Shown here one piece after another: positions 1-10,919 of a stretch of DNA of 64,000 bases. The stretch comes from Paracrocinitomix mangrovi (lineage in GTDB: Bacteria > Bacteroidota > Bacteroidia > Flavobacteriales_D > Crocinitomicaceae): the NCBI RefSeq assembly GCF_019740355.2, contig NZ_CP091819.1, positions 744,001 through 808,000 on the forward strand, read 5' to 3'. A program made the position numbers and the translations under genes. Each line of letters begins with the position of its first letter. Positions within the stretch are counted from its first letter, which is position 1. The notes below the pieces were generated by a model. It ran no database searches and was not told the origin of the DNA. It was given only the letters and a program-made list of their open reading frames with translations.

Positions 1-1217
<1,217 letters not shown>

Positions 1218-1246
1218 TCTTGTTACTCACTACTTCAATCAATACT

Positions 1247-1262
1247 CAATATTTCAATGAAC
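1247..1262 (-). promoter_or_regulatory. boxA-like antitermination element before 23S
   Basis: On the minus strand the spacer reads GTTCATTGAAATATTG about 30 bases before the 23S 5' end. It resembles the boxA element (GCTCTTTAACAATT in E. coli) that loads NusB/NusE on rRNA transcripts. A very similar element sits before 16S at 3218-3234. The match is by eye and its function is inferred from position. Confidence 0.5.
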
Positions 1263-1332
1263 TTTAAAACTCAACCCTTAAACATGTTTTTCTAAAGTCG
1301 GCTGACTCATGTCTAAGAATTTCATCGTCTTC

Positions 1333-1407
<75 letters not shown>

Positions 1408-1414
1408 TAATTTG

Positions 1415-1488
1415 TAGTCCTGCGCAGATTTGAACTGCGGACCTCTACATTATCAGTGTAGCGCTCTAACCAACTGAGCTACAGGACT
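1415..1488 (-). tRNA. tRNA-Ile (anticodon GAT)
   Basis: The minus strand gives acceptor AGTCCTG paired with CAGGACT, anticodon loop CTGATAA with anticodon GAT, and T loop GTTCAAATC. It is the first tRNA in the 16S-23S spacer, in the standard Ile-then-Ala order. Confidence 0.98.
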
Positions 1489-1620
1489 CTCTATTTTCGA
1501 TCATCCCGCTTGCTTCACTTTTCACTCTCCCTCTATATTAACGGGAGGGCAAAAATTTAATAATATCGAAAAGATAAAAGAAATAGCTAGTACTCAAATT
1601 AAGAGTGACAGCCTCTCTAG

Positions 1621-3145
<1,525 letters not shown>

Positions 3146-3217
3146 ATAAAAAGTTTAAATATAATTTCCAATTGACTGCAGGGTCTTAATTCTTGACTTT
3201 GCTATTCCTTATCTTTT

Positions 3218-3234
3218 CAATTCCTCAAAGAACT
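3218..3234 (-). promoter_or_regulatory. boxA-like element in the rRNA leader
   Basis: The minus strand reads AGTTCTTTGAGGAATTG about 75 bases before the 16S 5' end. It resembles boxA and the leader element commonly seen before Bacteroidota 16S genes. A partner copy occurs before 23S (1247-1262). An antitermination role is inferred from similarity and placement. Confidence 0.5.
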
Positions 3235-3333
3235 CTTTCTTTTGTACTAAACACTCATCAGTATCCAGCTTATCTCCTCTATCTCCCTCAATTTTTCCCG
3301 ACTTTTTGATATCGTCTTACCAAAACGGGAGCG

Positions 3334-3363
3334 CAAAGATAGACAACTTTTTTCATTACCAAA
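3334..3363 (-). promoter_or_regulatory. rRNA promoter, proximal (P2)
   Basis: On the minus strand a TATCTTTG box (3334-3341) matches the Bacteroidota -7 consensus TAnnTTTG exactly. A TTTG (3360-3363) lies 18 bases upstream as the -33 element, slightly closer than the usual 19-21. The box is followed by GCGC. It lies about 190 bases before 16S. Confidence 0.6.
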
Positions 3364-3434
3364 CTTTTTTTCAAGTTTTTTTAATTTATTTTTTTGTCCA
3401 CCTTTTCAAATAACGTTTCGCTCAAATGCGGCCG

Positions 3435-3467
3435 CAAAGATACGGTGGTTATTCTTTTAAATCCAAA
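3435..3467 (-). promoter_or_regulatory. rRNA promoter, distal (P1)
   Basis: On the minus strand TTTG (3464-3467), a 21-base spacer and TATCTTTG (3435-3442) form a full match to the Bacteroidota sigma-A promoter. The -7 box is followed by GCGG, much as in the proximal copy, so the operon appears to have two promoters about 100 bases apart. Confidence 0.65.
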
Positions 3468-3636
3468 TCTTTTTTGAAAAAAATTTGAATTAATTTTTAA
3501 TCACCTCATTCACAGTAAAATATTTTTACAAAACGGGACATCTAAGATAGAAAAAATATAATCCGCCTCCAACTAAACTAACATCTATATGTTGAATAAC
3601 ACTTTTAATAATGGTAAATACCGTTACCTAAATGGG

Positions 3637-3644
3637 TAATTTTG
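3637..3644 (+). promoter_or_regulatory. Candidate -7 promoter box for ftsK
   Basis: TAATTTTG fits TAnnTTTG and lies 20 bases before the ftsK ATG. No clear TTG is seen 19-21 bases upstream, so the call is tentative. Confidence 0.35.
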
Positions 3645-3664
3645 GTTACAATACCATATAATGC

Positions 3665-6250
3665 ATGTCAAATAAAGAAGGGAACGAGTACATAGAACAA
3701 GAAGCAGAAGTAAAGGTTGAAAAATTAGAGACTAAAGAACCCAGTAGAAAAACTGAGAAAAAAAGCAACAAAAAGTCATCTAACAAAAAGACAAAGCAAA
3801 AGAATACTAGCAAAGTCAATTTATTAAAACCTATACAAGATCTGTTTGATGAGAAAAACAGAAGATTAAATCTTACTGTAGGATCCATATTGTCCTTATT
3901 TGCCCTATACCAAATTCTGGCTTTTATTTCTTATTTGTTTACATGGAAGCTTGATCAAAATCTCGTAATTAATAAAAGTTTTGGTGAATTCATTTTTGGT
4001 GATTCTGAAGGAATTGAAATAGCCAACCATCTGGGGAAGCTTGGTGCATGGATTTCTCACAAGTTTATTTATGATTGGTTTGGAATATCTTCATTCTTAT
4101 TTCCACTCATGTTTATTACCCTTGGGTTATTCCTATTATTCAGAGTAAAGATTTTGCCAATTGGCAGAACAGTTGGACACTCTATAATAGGTATAGTTGT
4201 AATATCTCTTTGTTTAGGTTTTATCACTACCGGACATAGTTTCCCTTATGGAGGAGCTTTTGGTTTTGAATTTAATGCATGGCTAAAAGCTACTCTAGGC
4301 GTATTTGGCGCTTTTATGTTTTTAGCAGTTTTATTATTTGTGACTGTGGTATTAATGTTCAACCCTGATTTTAGAAAATTGTGGAGCAAATTATTCCCAG
4401 AGAAACAAAAAAGCGAAACCGAAGCTGTAGAACATGAAGGAACAGGTGATTTAGATATTAAGGTTGTAAACACTATTAAGGATGACCAAATTGAACAGGA
4501 TCTTATATCTGAAGAAATAACATTTGGTGAAGATGAAGGTAAAGATGAAGGTGAAGATGAAGAATTGGAGATCACTATAAATGAAGATGAATCTGAAGAG
4601 TTGGAGATTGAAAATGAAATAGACGAAGAAGAATCTAATGATACAGAAGTTGATGAAGATGATTCAGATGAAAATTTTGAAGTAGAAGTAGCGGCTGCAG
4701 AAACTGAAGTAAGTGATAAAGACATCAACAAAAAACTAGAAGAGTTTGGAGAATATGATGAAAAGCTAGATTTATCTTCATATAAATTGCCAACTATAGA
4801 CTTACTGGAAAAACATGGAAGCGGTAATTTAAACATCAACAAGGAAGAACTAGAAGAAAATAAAAATAGAATTGTTGAAGCCCTTGGCCATTATAAAATC
4901 GAAATCTCTAAAATCAAAGCTACAGTTGGACCAACCGTTACTTTATATGAAATAGTCCCTGCTCCGGGTGTGAGAATTTCAAAAATCAAAAACTTATCTG
5001 ACGATATCGCACTTAGCCTTGCCGCAAATGGAATTAGAATTATAGCTCCAATTCCAGGGAAAGGTACTATCGGTATAGAAGTTCCAAATTCTACAGCTCA
5101 GGTTGTATCTATGCGATCAATGATAGCGTCAGAGAAATTTCAAAACACTGATATGGCTTTACCTATTGTACTGGGAAAAACCATTTCTAATGAAACTTTC
5201 ATTTTTGATTTAGCAAAAGCTCCTCACCTATTAGCAGCTGGAGCAACAGGTCAAGGGAAATCTGTAGGAATTAATGCTATTCTTGTTTCCTTATTATATA
5301 AAAAGCATCCTGCACAAATTAAGTTTGTTTTAGTAGATCCTAAAAAAGTTGAGCTTACACTATATAATAAAATTGAGCGTCACTTCTTAGCAAAGTTACC
5401 TGACTCTGAAGAAGCAATTATTACGGATACAAGCAAAGTGGTAAATACAATGAATTCACTTTGTATTGAGATGGATGAGCGTTATGATTTATTGAAAAAT
5501 GCACATGTACGTAATATTAAAGAGTACAATAAAAAATTCTCTCAAAGAAAATTGAATCCTGAAAATGGACACAGATATCTGCCATATATAGTTGTTGTAA
5601 TTGATGAGTTTGCAGACTTAATCATGACAGCCGGGAAAGAAATTGAGCATCCTATTGCCAGATTGGCACAGTTAGCGCGTGCCATTGGAATTCATTTAAT
5701 TGTTGCTACACAAAGACCATCCGTAAATGTGATTACGGGTATGATCAAAGCAAACTTCCCTGCGCGTATTGCTTTTAGAGTATCATCAAAAATAGACTCT
5801 AGAACTATATTGGATGCAGGAGGAGCAGATCAATTGATAGGACGCGGTGACATGTTAATCTCATTTGGAAATGACATTACTCGTTTACAATGTGCATTCG
5901 TAGATACACCAGAAGTAGAAGCTATTTGTGAATACATTGGTGATCAAAGGGCTTATCCTGAAGCTATGATGTTACCTGAATATGTCGGTGAAGAACAAGA
6001 AGGTCCGGATGTAAATCTAGATGACAGAGACGATTTATTTGATGAAGCCGCCAGAATATTAGTTACACACCAACAAGGATCAGCATCATTATTACAAAGA
6101 AAATTAAGTATTGGATATAACAGGGCAGGTAGAATCATTGATCAAATGGAAGCTGCCGGAATTATTGGGCCATTTAAAGGAAGTAAAGCCAGAGAAGTAT
6201 TAATTACAGATTTGCCTTCATTAGAACTTTTCTTGGCAGATTTGAAATAA
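3665..6250 (+). CDS. ftsK: DNA translocase FtsK
   Basis: FtsK is a membrane-anchored hexameric motor at the division septum that pumps chromosome ends towards dif for XerCD resolution. The protein has 861 residues. It begins with a Lys-rich tail, followed by an FtsK_4TM-type set of membrane helices at about 70-240 and an unusually acidic Glu/Asp linker at about 245-375. The motor domain has Walker A GATGQGKS near 525 and Walker B VVVIDEFAD near 645. A C-terminal gamma winged helix (about 795-855) would read KOPS-type polar sequences. The ATG at 3665 is used because the ATG at 3661 is in another frame and stops at once. A lolA-like gene follows 43 bases downstream, as in many bacteria. The acidic linker takes the place of the Pro/Gln-rich linker of enterobacterial FtsK. 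Identification is secure. Confidence 0.97.
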   Translation: MSNKEGNEYIEQEAEVKVEKLETKEPSRKTEKKSNKKSSNKKTKQKNTSKVNLLKPIQDLFDEKNRRLNLTVGSILSLFALYQILAFISYLFTWKLDQNLVINKSFGEFIFGDSEGIEIANHLGKLGAWISHKFIYDWFGISSFLFPLMFITLGLFLLFRVKILPIGRTVGHSIIGIVVISLCLGFITTGHSFPYGGAFGFEFNAWLKATLGVFGAFMFLAVLLFVTVVLMFNPDFRKLWSKLFPEKQKSETEAVEHEGTGDLDIKVVNTIKDDQIEQDLISEEITFGEDEGKDEGEDEELEITINEDESEELEIENEIDEEESNDTEVDEDDSDENFEVEVAAAETEVSDKDINKKLEEFGEYDEKLDLSSYKLPTIDLLEKHGSGNLNINKEELEENKNRIVEALGHYKIEISKIKATVGPTVTLYEIVPAPGVRISKIKNLSDDIALSLAANGIRIIAPIPGKGTIGIEVPNSTAQVVSMRSMIASEKFQNTDMALPIVLGKTISNETFIFDLAKAPHLLAAGATGQGKSVGINAILVSLLYKKHPAQIKFVLVDPKKVELTLYNKIERHFLAKLPDSEEAIITDTSKVVNTMNSLCIEMDERYDLLKNAHVRNIKEYNKKFSQRKLNPENGHRYLPYIVVVIDEFADLIMTAGKEIEHPIARLAQLARAIGIHLIVATQRPSVNVITGMIKANFPARIAFRVSSKIDSRTILDAGGADQLIGRGDMLISFGNDITRLQCAFVDTPEVEAICEYIGDQRAYPEAMMLPEYVGEEQEGPDVNLDDRDDLFDEAARILVTHQQGSASLLQRKLSIGYNRAGRIIDQMEAAGIIGPFKGSKAREVLITDLPSLELFLADLK

Positions 6251-6293
6251 TTCTTGGCACAATTTTAGATATTTGTCTAATTAAACTACAAGT

Positions 6294-6938
6294 ATGAAAC
6301 AAACCATAAGCATTATAGCAGCATTATTTTTATTCACTTTTGCAGGGATTGCGCAAGATGATGCCAAAGCTAATGAAGTATTAAAGAAGGCTTCAGAGAA
6401 AATGGAAGGGTATAAAACCTTAAAAATTAAGTTCGGAGTAACTATTACAACTCCAGATGAAGATCCTATTTCACAAAAAGGAGTAATTAAAATTAAAGGC
6501 GATAAATATCACCTTGATATTACTGATCAAGAAGTATTTTGTGATGGAGTAAATATTACTACTTATTTGAAAGAAGATAATGAGTGTTACAAATCAAAAG
6601 TAGAAGATCAGGAAGAAGACATGATGTCACCTGAAGAACTTTTAACTATTTGGGAAAAAGGATACAAAAAGAAATATGATGGAGAGCAAGAATATGCAGG
6701 AGAGCAGTGTCATGTAATCTTCTTATATCCTACAAACCCTAAAGAAAGTAAGTTCCACACCGTTAAATTATTGATCAATAAAAATTCAAACGAGGTGGTA
6801 TATGTTTACTTAAAAGGTAAAGATGGAACTAACATGAAATATAAGTTGGTTGAAATGGAAAGAGATGTTGAAATGCCTGATCAAATATTTGAATTTGATC
6901 CAGCACAACACCCAGGTGTTGAATGTTTTGACGAATAA
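6294..6938 (+). CDS. LolA-like outer-membrane lipoprotein carrier
   Basis: This is a predicted periplasmic chaperone that ferries lipoproteins from the inner membrane to the outer membrane. Residues 1-20 form a Sec signal peptide ending in GIAQ. The remaining ~190 residues match the LolA/LolB-like half-barrel pattern seen in Bacteroidota homologues, for example QKGVIKIKGDKYHLDI followed by alternating strands and an acidic end. Its 214 residues are close to the 203 of E. coli LolA. It lies directly downstream of ftsK on the same strand, an order shared with E. coli, and is probably co-transcribed. A hairpin terminator follows at 6964-6993. Family membership is recognised from sequence style and context. 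The carrier role is inferred. Confidence 0.85.
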   Translation: MKQTISIIAALFLFTFAGIAQDDAKANEVLKKASEKMEGYKTLKIKFGVTITTPDEDPISQKGVIKIKGDKYHLDITDQEVFCDGVNITTYLKEDNECYKSKVEDQEEDMMSPEELLTIWEKGYKKKYDGEQEYAGEQCHVIFLYPTNPKESKFHTVKLLINKNSNEVVYVYLKGKDGTNMKYKLVEMERDVEMPDQIFEFDPAQHPGVECFDE

Positions 6939-6963
6939 ATCAGATTACAATATTATATAAAGG

Positions 6964-6993
6964 AAATCCTGCCAAATTGGTGGGATTTTTTTA
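6964..6993 (+). terminator. Rho-independent terminator after the lolA-like gene
   Basis: AAATCCTGCCA and TGGTGGGATTT form an 11-bp stem with one mismatch or wobble around a short AAT loop, followed by a run of T. It lies 26 bases past the stop codon. Confidence 0.8.
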
Positions 6994-7011
6994 TGCCATA
7001 ATACAGGTAAC

Positions 7012-7086
7012 AGAATGAGAATTGAGAATGAGGCAAGAGAATGAGAGAGAGAATGAGAATGAGAGAGAGAATGAGAATGAGAATTT
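7012..7086. repeat. Purine-rich hexamer tandem repeat (AGAATG)
   Basis: About twelve imperfect units of 6-7 bases based on AGAATG (variants AGAGAG, AGAATTG, AGGCAAG) run from just past the terminator up to the end of the convergent oxidase gene. One strand is almost pure purine. It lies between two convergent stop codons and encodes nothing. Confidence 0.85.
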
Positions 7087-7096
7087 AGAAGGGTGC

Positions 7097-8503
7097 TTAA
7101 TCTGGAAATATTTTACCCGGATTTAGGATACCTTTAGGATCAAAAACGTCTTTAATGCCTTTCATTAAATTGAGCTCTGTTTTACCAAAAGGAATATCCA
7201 TGTAATTTTTTTGTACATGACCAATGCCGTGTTCACCCGAGATGGTTCCTCCAAGACTCACAGTCAGCTCAAAAATTTCTCTGATAGCTGTACTCAACTC
7301 ATTGTCCCACTTATCATCACTCATATCCCCTTTGATGATGTTGATATGCAAATTACCGTCTCCTGCATGACCATAGCAAACAGAATGAAATCCATATTGA
7401 TTTCCGATATCCTTTACCCCTTTCAATAGTTTTGGCAATTCATATCTAGGTACAACAGTGTCTTCTTCTTTATAAATAGATTGAGATTTGACAGCCTCCC
7501 CTACTTTACGTCTTAAATTCCATAGTTTATCTTTCTGAGCCTGTGAATCTGCAAATAAAATTTCACCAACATCAAAAGCTTCAACTACTTCCATTATCTG
7601 TTCACATTCATTCATTAAAACCTCCTCAACATTTCCGTCCACTTCAATTAATAAATGTGCTTGTATGTCATCCTGAATTACAATAGAATCATCACCAATA
7701 AAGTCTTTCGTCCAAAGCAATGCATCTCGCTCCATAAACTCCATCCCACTTGGTGTTAAACCTTTTCTAAAAATGGCTGCAACGGCTTCACAAGCTTCTT
7801 CAGCACTTTTAAAAGGAACCAACATCAGCATATTCTTTTGTGGATGCGGAATCAATTTTAGAACGGCTTTTGTAATAACTGCCAGGGTTCCTTCAGATCC
7901 TACAACCAATTGAGTCAAATTATATCCAGTAGCATTTTTTAACACATTAGCTCCTGTCCAAATAATATCACCATTCGCCAATACTACTTCAAGATTTAAA
8001 ACATACTCATTGGTAACGCCGTACTTCACAGCTTTTGGTCCACCTGAATTCTCCGCTAAATTCCCGCCAATACTGCATGATCCTTTGCTAGCAGGATCTG
8101 GTGGATAAAACAGGCCTTTTTCAGCAACTGCCTCCTGCAACACCTGAGTAATCACAGCCGGCTCAACAGTTACTTGCCCATTTTTCTCATCAATCTGAAG
8201 TATTTTATTAAACTTTTCTAAGGATAAGGCAACACCTCCAAACAATGGCAAGGCACCACCTGACAAACCTGTTCTTGAACCTTGTGGCGTTACAGCAATA
8301 GTTTGCTCGTTACAATATTTTAAAATGGCAGCTAGATGCACAGTATTTTGAGGAACTAAAACAATATCCGGTGAAAAAACCAAATCTTCAGTTTCATCAT
8401 GGGCATACTGAGCAATTTGCTCGGCATCTAATTTGATGTTTTGGGAAGAAAGTAAATCAGTGAAATACTTAATATCCTGCTGATCAACTTTTTTATATGA
8501 CAT
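7097..8503 (-). CDS. FAD-linked 2-hydroxy-acid oxidase (GlcD / D-lactate dehydrogenase type)
   Basis: This flavoenzyme oxidises a D-2-hydroxy acid such as D-lactate or glycolate to the keto acid and passes electrons on towards quinone or another acceptor. The N-terminal half is a PCMH-type FAD domain with PQGSRTGLSGGALP near 97-110 and DPASKGSCSIGGNLAENSGG around 137-156. The C-terminal half has the FAD-oxidase_C signature CYGHAGDGNLHINI near 378-391 and SGEHGIGHVQK near 425. At 468 residues it has the family's usual length. The next gene, a STAS protein, lies only 6 bases upstream on the same strand, so the two may share a transcript. The exact substrate cannot be read from sequence. Confidence 0.92.
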   Translation of the reverse strand: MSYKKVDQQDIKYFTDLLSSQNIKLDAEQIAQYAHDETEDLVFSPDIVLVPQNTVHLAAILKYCNEQTIAVTPQGSRTGLSGGALPLFGGVALSLEKFNKILQIDEKNGQVTVEPAVITQVLQEAVAEKGLFYPPDPASKGSCSIGGNLAENSGGPKAVKYGVTNEYVLNLEVVLANGDIIWTGANVLKNATGYNLTQLVVGSEGTLAVITKAVLKLIPHPQKNMLMLVPFKSAEEACEAVAAIFRKGLTPSGMEFMERDALLWTKDFIGDDSIVIQDDIQAHLLIEVDGNVEEVLMNECEQIMEVVEAFDVGEILFADSQAQKDKLWNLRRKVGEAVKSQSIYKEEDTVVPRYELPKLLKGVKDIGNQYGFHSVCYGHAGDGNLHINIIKGDMSDDKWDNELSTAIREIFELTVSLGGTISGEHGIGHVQKNYMDIPFGKTELNLMKGIKDVFDPKGILNPGKIFPD

Positions 8504-8509
8504 GTAGAA

Positions 8510-8851
8510 TTATGAATTCATTGTAGATTCAGCATCTGATAGTGAATCTTCAATGTTTAAAACAGAATTCAATTGAGATATTTCAACCAATTTCATCACA
8601 TTTGGTTGTAAACCTGAAATAACAAATTTTCCTCCTGAATCTTTGCACAATCTATTTCCGATTAGAATTGCACTTAGCCCGGAAGAATCACAATATCTAG
8701 ATTGCGACATATCTAACACGATATTGTTCACCGAATTTTTGTTGATTAAAACTAACTCAGATTTAAGCTCAGGAGCATTTGTAGAGTCAAGTTTTTCAAC
8801 GTTAGAGGTTACAATTGTGTAGTTGTCTTTTTCTTCCTTCGAAAAATTCAT
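8510..8851 (-). CDS. STAS-domain anti-sigma-factor antagonist-like protein
   Basis: The 113-residue protein is a single STAS domain of the SpoIIAA/RsbV type. It has the signature RYCDSSGLSA near 63-72, where the first Ser of DSSG is the residue phosphorylated in the family. Such proteins free a sigma factor or another target from an HPK-like kinase, and PP2C/SpoIIE phosphatases reactivate them. No partner kinase or anti-sigma gene is adjacent, but a SpoIIE-type phosphatase is encoded at 44333-46435. A -7-like TAAATTTG box lies 18 bases before the start. In Bacteroidota these proteins may act outside classical sigma-B control, so the target is unknown. Confidence 0.88.
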   Translation of the reverse strand: MNFSKEEKDNYTIVTSNVEKLDSTNAPELKSELVLINKNSVNNIVLDMSQSRYCDSSGLSAILIGNRLCKDSGGKFVISGLQPNVMKLVEISQLNSVLNIEDSLSDAESTMNS

Positions 8852-8868
8852 AGGTCTGTTGTTTAGAT

Positions 8869-8876
8869 CAAATTTA
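8869..8876 (-). promoter_or_regulatory. -7 promoter box for the STAS/glcD unit
   Basis: On the minus strand TAAATTTG fits TAnnTTTG and lies 18 bases before the STAS start codon. A clear -33 TTG is not visible at the expected distance. Confidence 0.45.
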
Positions 8877-9009
8877 AAATAAATTTTGAATTGAAAAATA
8901 CGTTTTTAAACGAATTAAGAACAATCTTTAGTTGATTTCCCAACAAAGTCAGAATTTATAAGGCCAAACAAACAAAATGAATTGTTTGAAGAATTATTAA
9001 AATCGGAAA

Positions 9010-9942
9010 TTACCTACCAATTTTTGAGGCCAATAGATAGATAATAGCCATACGCACAGCTACACCATTTTCAACCTGTTGAAGAATTATGGATTGATCA
9101 GAATCTGCAACATCCGAAGAAATTTCAACTCCTCTATTAATGGGCCCTGGATGCATCACTGTAATTTCTTTATCAAGACTATTTAGCAATTGCTTATCCA
9201 ATCCGTAAAGCATGGTATATTCTCTTAAAGAAGGGAAGTACTTAATATCTTGTCTTTCTAACTGAATTCGCAACATGTTAGCCACATCACACCATTCAAG
9301 TGCTTTTCTTAAGTTGTGTTCTACTTTTACTCCCAACTTATCAATGTATTTTGGGATCAAAGTTGTTGGTCCGCACACCATTACTTCTGCTCCTAATTTT
9401 TGCAAGCAGTAAATATTAGATAAAGCCACACGAGAATGAGAAATATCTCCTACAATTACAACCTTTCTTCCCTTAAAATCGCCTCCGTGTTTTTCTCTTA
9501 TTGAGTAAGCATCTAAAAGTGCCTGAGTAGGATGTTCATGCGTTCCGTCTCCGGCATTTACAATACGCGCATTTACTCTTTCAGATAAAAATTTGGCTGC
9601 TCCAGGATTAGGATGTCTCATTACCACCAAATCAACTTTCATGGCCAGGATATTATTGACTGTATCAATCAATGTTTCTCCTTTTTTAACAGAGCTACTG
9701 GCAGCCGAGAAATTGATTACATCTGCAGATAATCTCTTTTCTGCTAATTCAAAAGAAAGTCTGGTTCTGGTAGAATTTTCAAAGAATAAGTTGGCAATGG
9801 TAATGTCTCTTAGCGAAGGAACTTTTTTAATGGGCCTATTAATAACTTGTTTAAAGCTATCAGCTGTTTTAAAGATCAACTCAATATCTGAAGGTTGAAG
9901 ATCTTTGATTCCAATTAAATGATCTACGCTTAAATTATCCAT
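9010..9942 (-). CDS. pyrB: Aspartate carbamoyltransferase catalytic subunit
   Basis: The enzyme condenses carbamoyl phosphate and aspartate to carbamoyl aspartate, the committed step of pyrimidine synthesis, in the cytoplasm. The carbamoyl-phosphate motif FENSTRTRLSFE spans 54-65, HPTQALLDA lies near 136, and HPGPINRG near 265. Its 310 residues are the family norm. No pyrI regulatory subunit is adjacent. The start codon lies 2 bases after the pyrR stop, so the two genes form one operon under likely PyrR control. Identification is secure. Confidence 0.97.
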   Translation of the reverse strand: MDNLSVDHLIGIKDLQPSDIELIFKTADSFKQVINRPIKKVPSLRDITIANLFFENSTRTRLSFELAEKRLSADVINFSAASSSVKKGETLIDTVNNILAMKVDLVVMRHPNPGAAKFLSERVNARIVNAGDGTHEHPTQALLDAYSIREKHGGDFKGRKVVIVGDISHSRVALSNIYCLQKLGAEVMVCGPTTLIPKYIDKLGVKVEHNLRKALEWCDVANMLRIQLERQDIKYFPSLREYTMLYGLDKQLLNSLDKEITVMHPGPINRGVEISSDVADSDQSIILQQVENGVAVRMAIIYLLASKIGR

Positions 9943-9944
9943 TC

Positions 9945-10487
9945 TTATTCATCTACTGTGCATAAAATTACTTCGTCTGCCCCATCTTGTTCCTCCCACT
10001 CAACTTTAACAACTTGCGAACTCAAAGTATTCACCTGTTTACCTGTGTAATGCGGTTGAATAGGTAAATGTCTTTCAAACAATCTATCGATCAATACCAT
10101 TAATTCAACATCCTTAGGACGTCCAAATGCTAACAATGCATCTAATCCAGAACGAATACTTCTACCTGTATATAACACATCATCAATTAAAACAACACGT
10201 TTATCTTCAATGATGAAGTCAATATTGGTTACAGAAGGAATTAATGGTTGTTCTCTACGTCTAAAGTCATCTCTATAGAAGGTAATATCCAATTGTCCGC
10301 AGGTAAGTTCTTTACCTAAGTCTGTTTCAAGGATATTTTTTAATCTCTCCAACACATGAATACCTCTAGGCTGTAATCCTATTAATACCGTGTTTTCAAA
10401 ATCTCCGTGATTTTCTTTCAATTGACTAGCCAAGCGTCTTAGAGTAATCTCAACATGTTTGCTATTTAAGATTGTTCGCTTGTCCAT
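9945..10487 (-). CDS. pyrR: Bifunctional PyrR: pyr operon regulator / uracil phosphoribosyltransferase
   Basis: PyrR senses UMP/UTP and PRPP. In Gram-positive bacteria it binds pyr mRNA, and it has weak uracil phosphoribosyltransferase activity. The 180-residue protein carries the PRPP-loop signature VVLIDDVLYTGRS at 98-110 and the PyrR-type YRDDFRRRE near 71-79. It is the first gene of pyrR-pyrB. I saw no obvious PyrR-binding consensus (ARUCCNGNGAGGYU) in the leader, so the control mechanism is open. A candidate -7 box lies at 10537-10544. Confidence 0.93.
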   Translation of the reverse strand: MDKRTILNSKHVEITLRRLASQLKENHGDFENTVLIGLQPRGIHVLERLKNILETDLGKELTCGQLDITFYRDDFRRREQPLIPSVTNIDFIIEDKRVVLIDDVLYTGRSIRSGLDALLAFGRPKDVELMVLIDRLFERHLPIQPHYTGKQVNTLSSQVVKVEWEEQDGADEVILCTVDE

Positions 10488-10536
10488 TTGTAGAGCTCGA
10501 TTTAAGTTCGCTTAAGTACGTTCTTAAAACCGAAAA

Positions 10537-10544
10537 CAAAAGTA
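10537..10544 (-). promoter_or_regulatory. Candidate -7 box for pyrRB
   Basis: On the minus strand TACTTTTG fits TAnnTTTG and lies 49 bases before the pyrR start codon. No clear TTG is seen at the -33 spacing. Confidence 0.4.
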
Positions 10545-10738
10545 ATTATCCTACCTGAAATAATTGAAAAGAGTTTAATTTTTTTTCAAACAGTATTCAC
10601 AATTTCCCACAAACATTTTATAAATAACAGTTAAATCAAAATTATATACAGATAAAGTTTTTTATAAAAAGCGTGAGCAGATCATTTGTAATTTTGAGTA
10701 AAGGGTTAAACATTAAAACAATCGAGTTTTCATGTTAT

Positions 10739-10837
10739 ATATGAGTCCCGATTTTGGGCTAGTTTCTTTTCATAGGGTTTAAATTGGTTAACTAGGTATT
10801 AAATTACCGTCAAGTCCAAAATCGGGGTTACTCATAT
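10739..10837. repeat. 99-bp inverted-repeat element between the SUI1 gene and pyrR
   Basis: Left arm ATATGAGTCCCGATTTTGG (10739-10757) and right arm 10816-10837 are inverse copies. They match over 11 bp (CCCGATTTTGG) and 8 bp (ATATGAGT), separated by a 3-base bulge in the right arm. The loop is 58 bases. No T tract follows either arm, so it does not look like a simple terminator. It could be a MITE-like relic or an RNA structure in the pyr leader. Confidence 0.7.
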
Positions 10838-10919
10838 ACTCAACTCATTCTCTGATTGAATTTACTTATAACTTACTTTCACTTTTATTCAATTGTTGAC
10901 ACTGACGAGGCCCTTTCTT

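Larger units (their letters stand above)
3146..3664. other. Gap between 16S rRNA and ftsK
   Basis: This 519-base AT-rich gap carries no convincing ORF. It holds the 16S leader with a boxA-like element, the two minus-strand rRNA promoters, long T/A runs upstream of them that could act as UP-like DNA (inference), and on the other strand the short region before ftsK, where TAATTTTG at 3637-3644 may be a -7 box. Confidence 0.7.
10488..10919. other. Gap upstream of pyrR
   Basis: These 432 bases hold the candidate pyrR promoter box at 10537-10544 and the 99-bp inverted repeat at 10739-10837. I find no ORF of coding quality on either strand and no recognisable riboswitch. Confidence 0.6.

Noticed and set aside
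4246-4842. 198-aa Ser-rich frame opposite ftsK
   Set aside because: It is the reverse reading of the Glu/Asp codons of the FtsK linker, so its Ser runs are a shadow.
10488-10919. PyrR mRNA-binding attenuator
   Set aside because: The Gram-positive PyrR-binding consensus was not found. The inverted repeat there has a different sequence and no T run.
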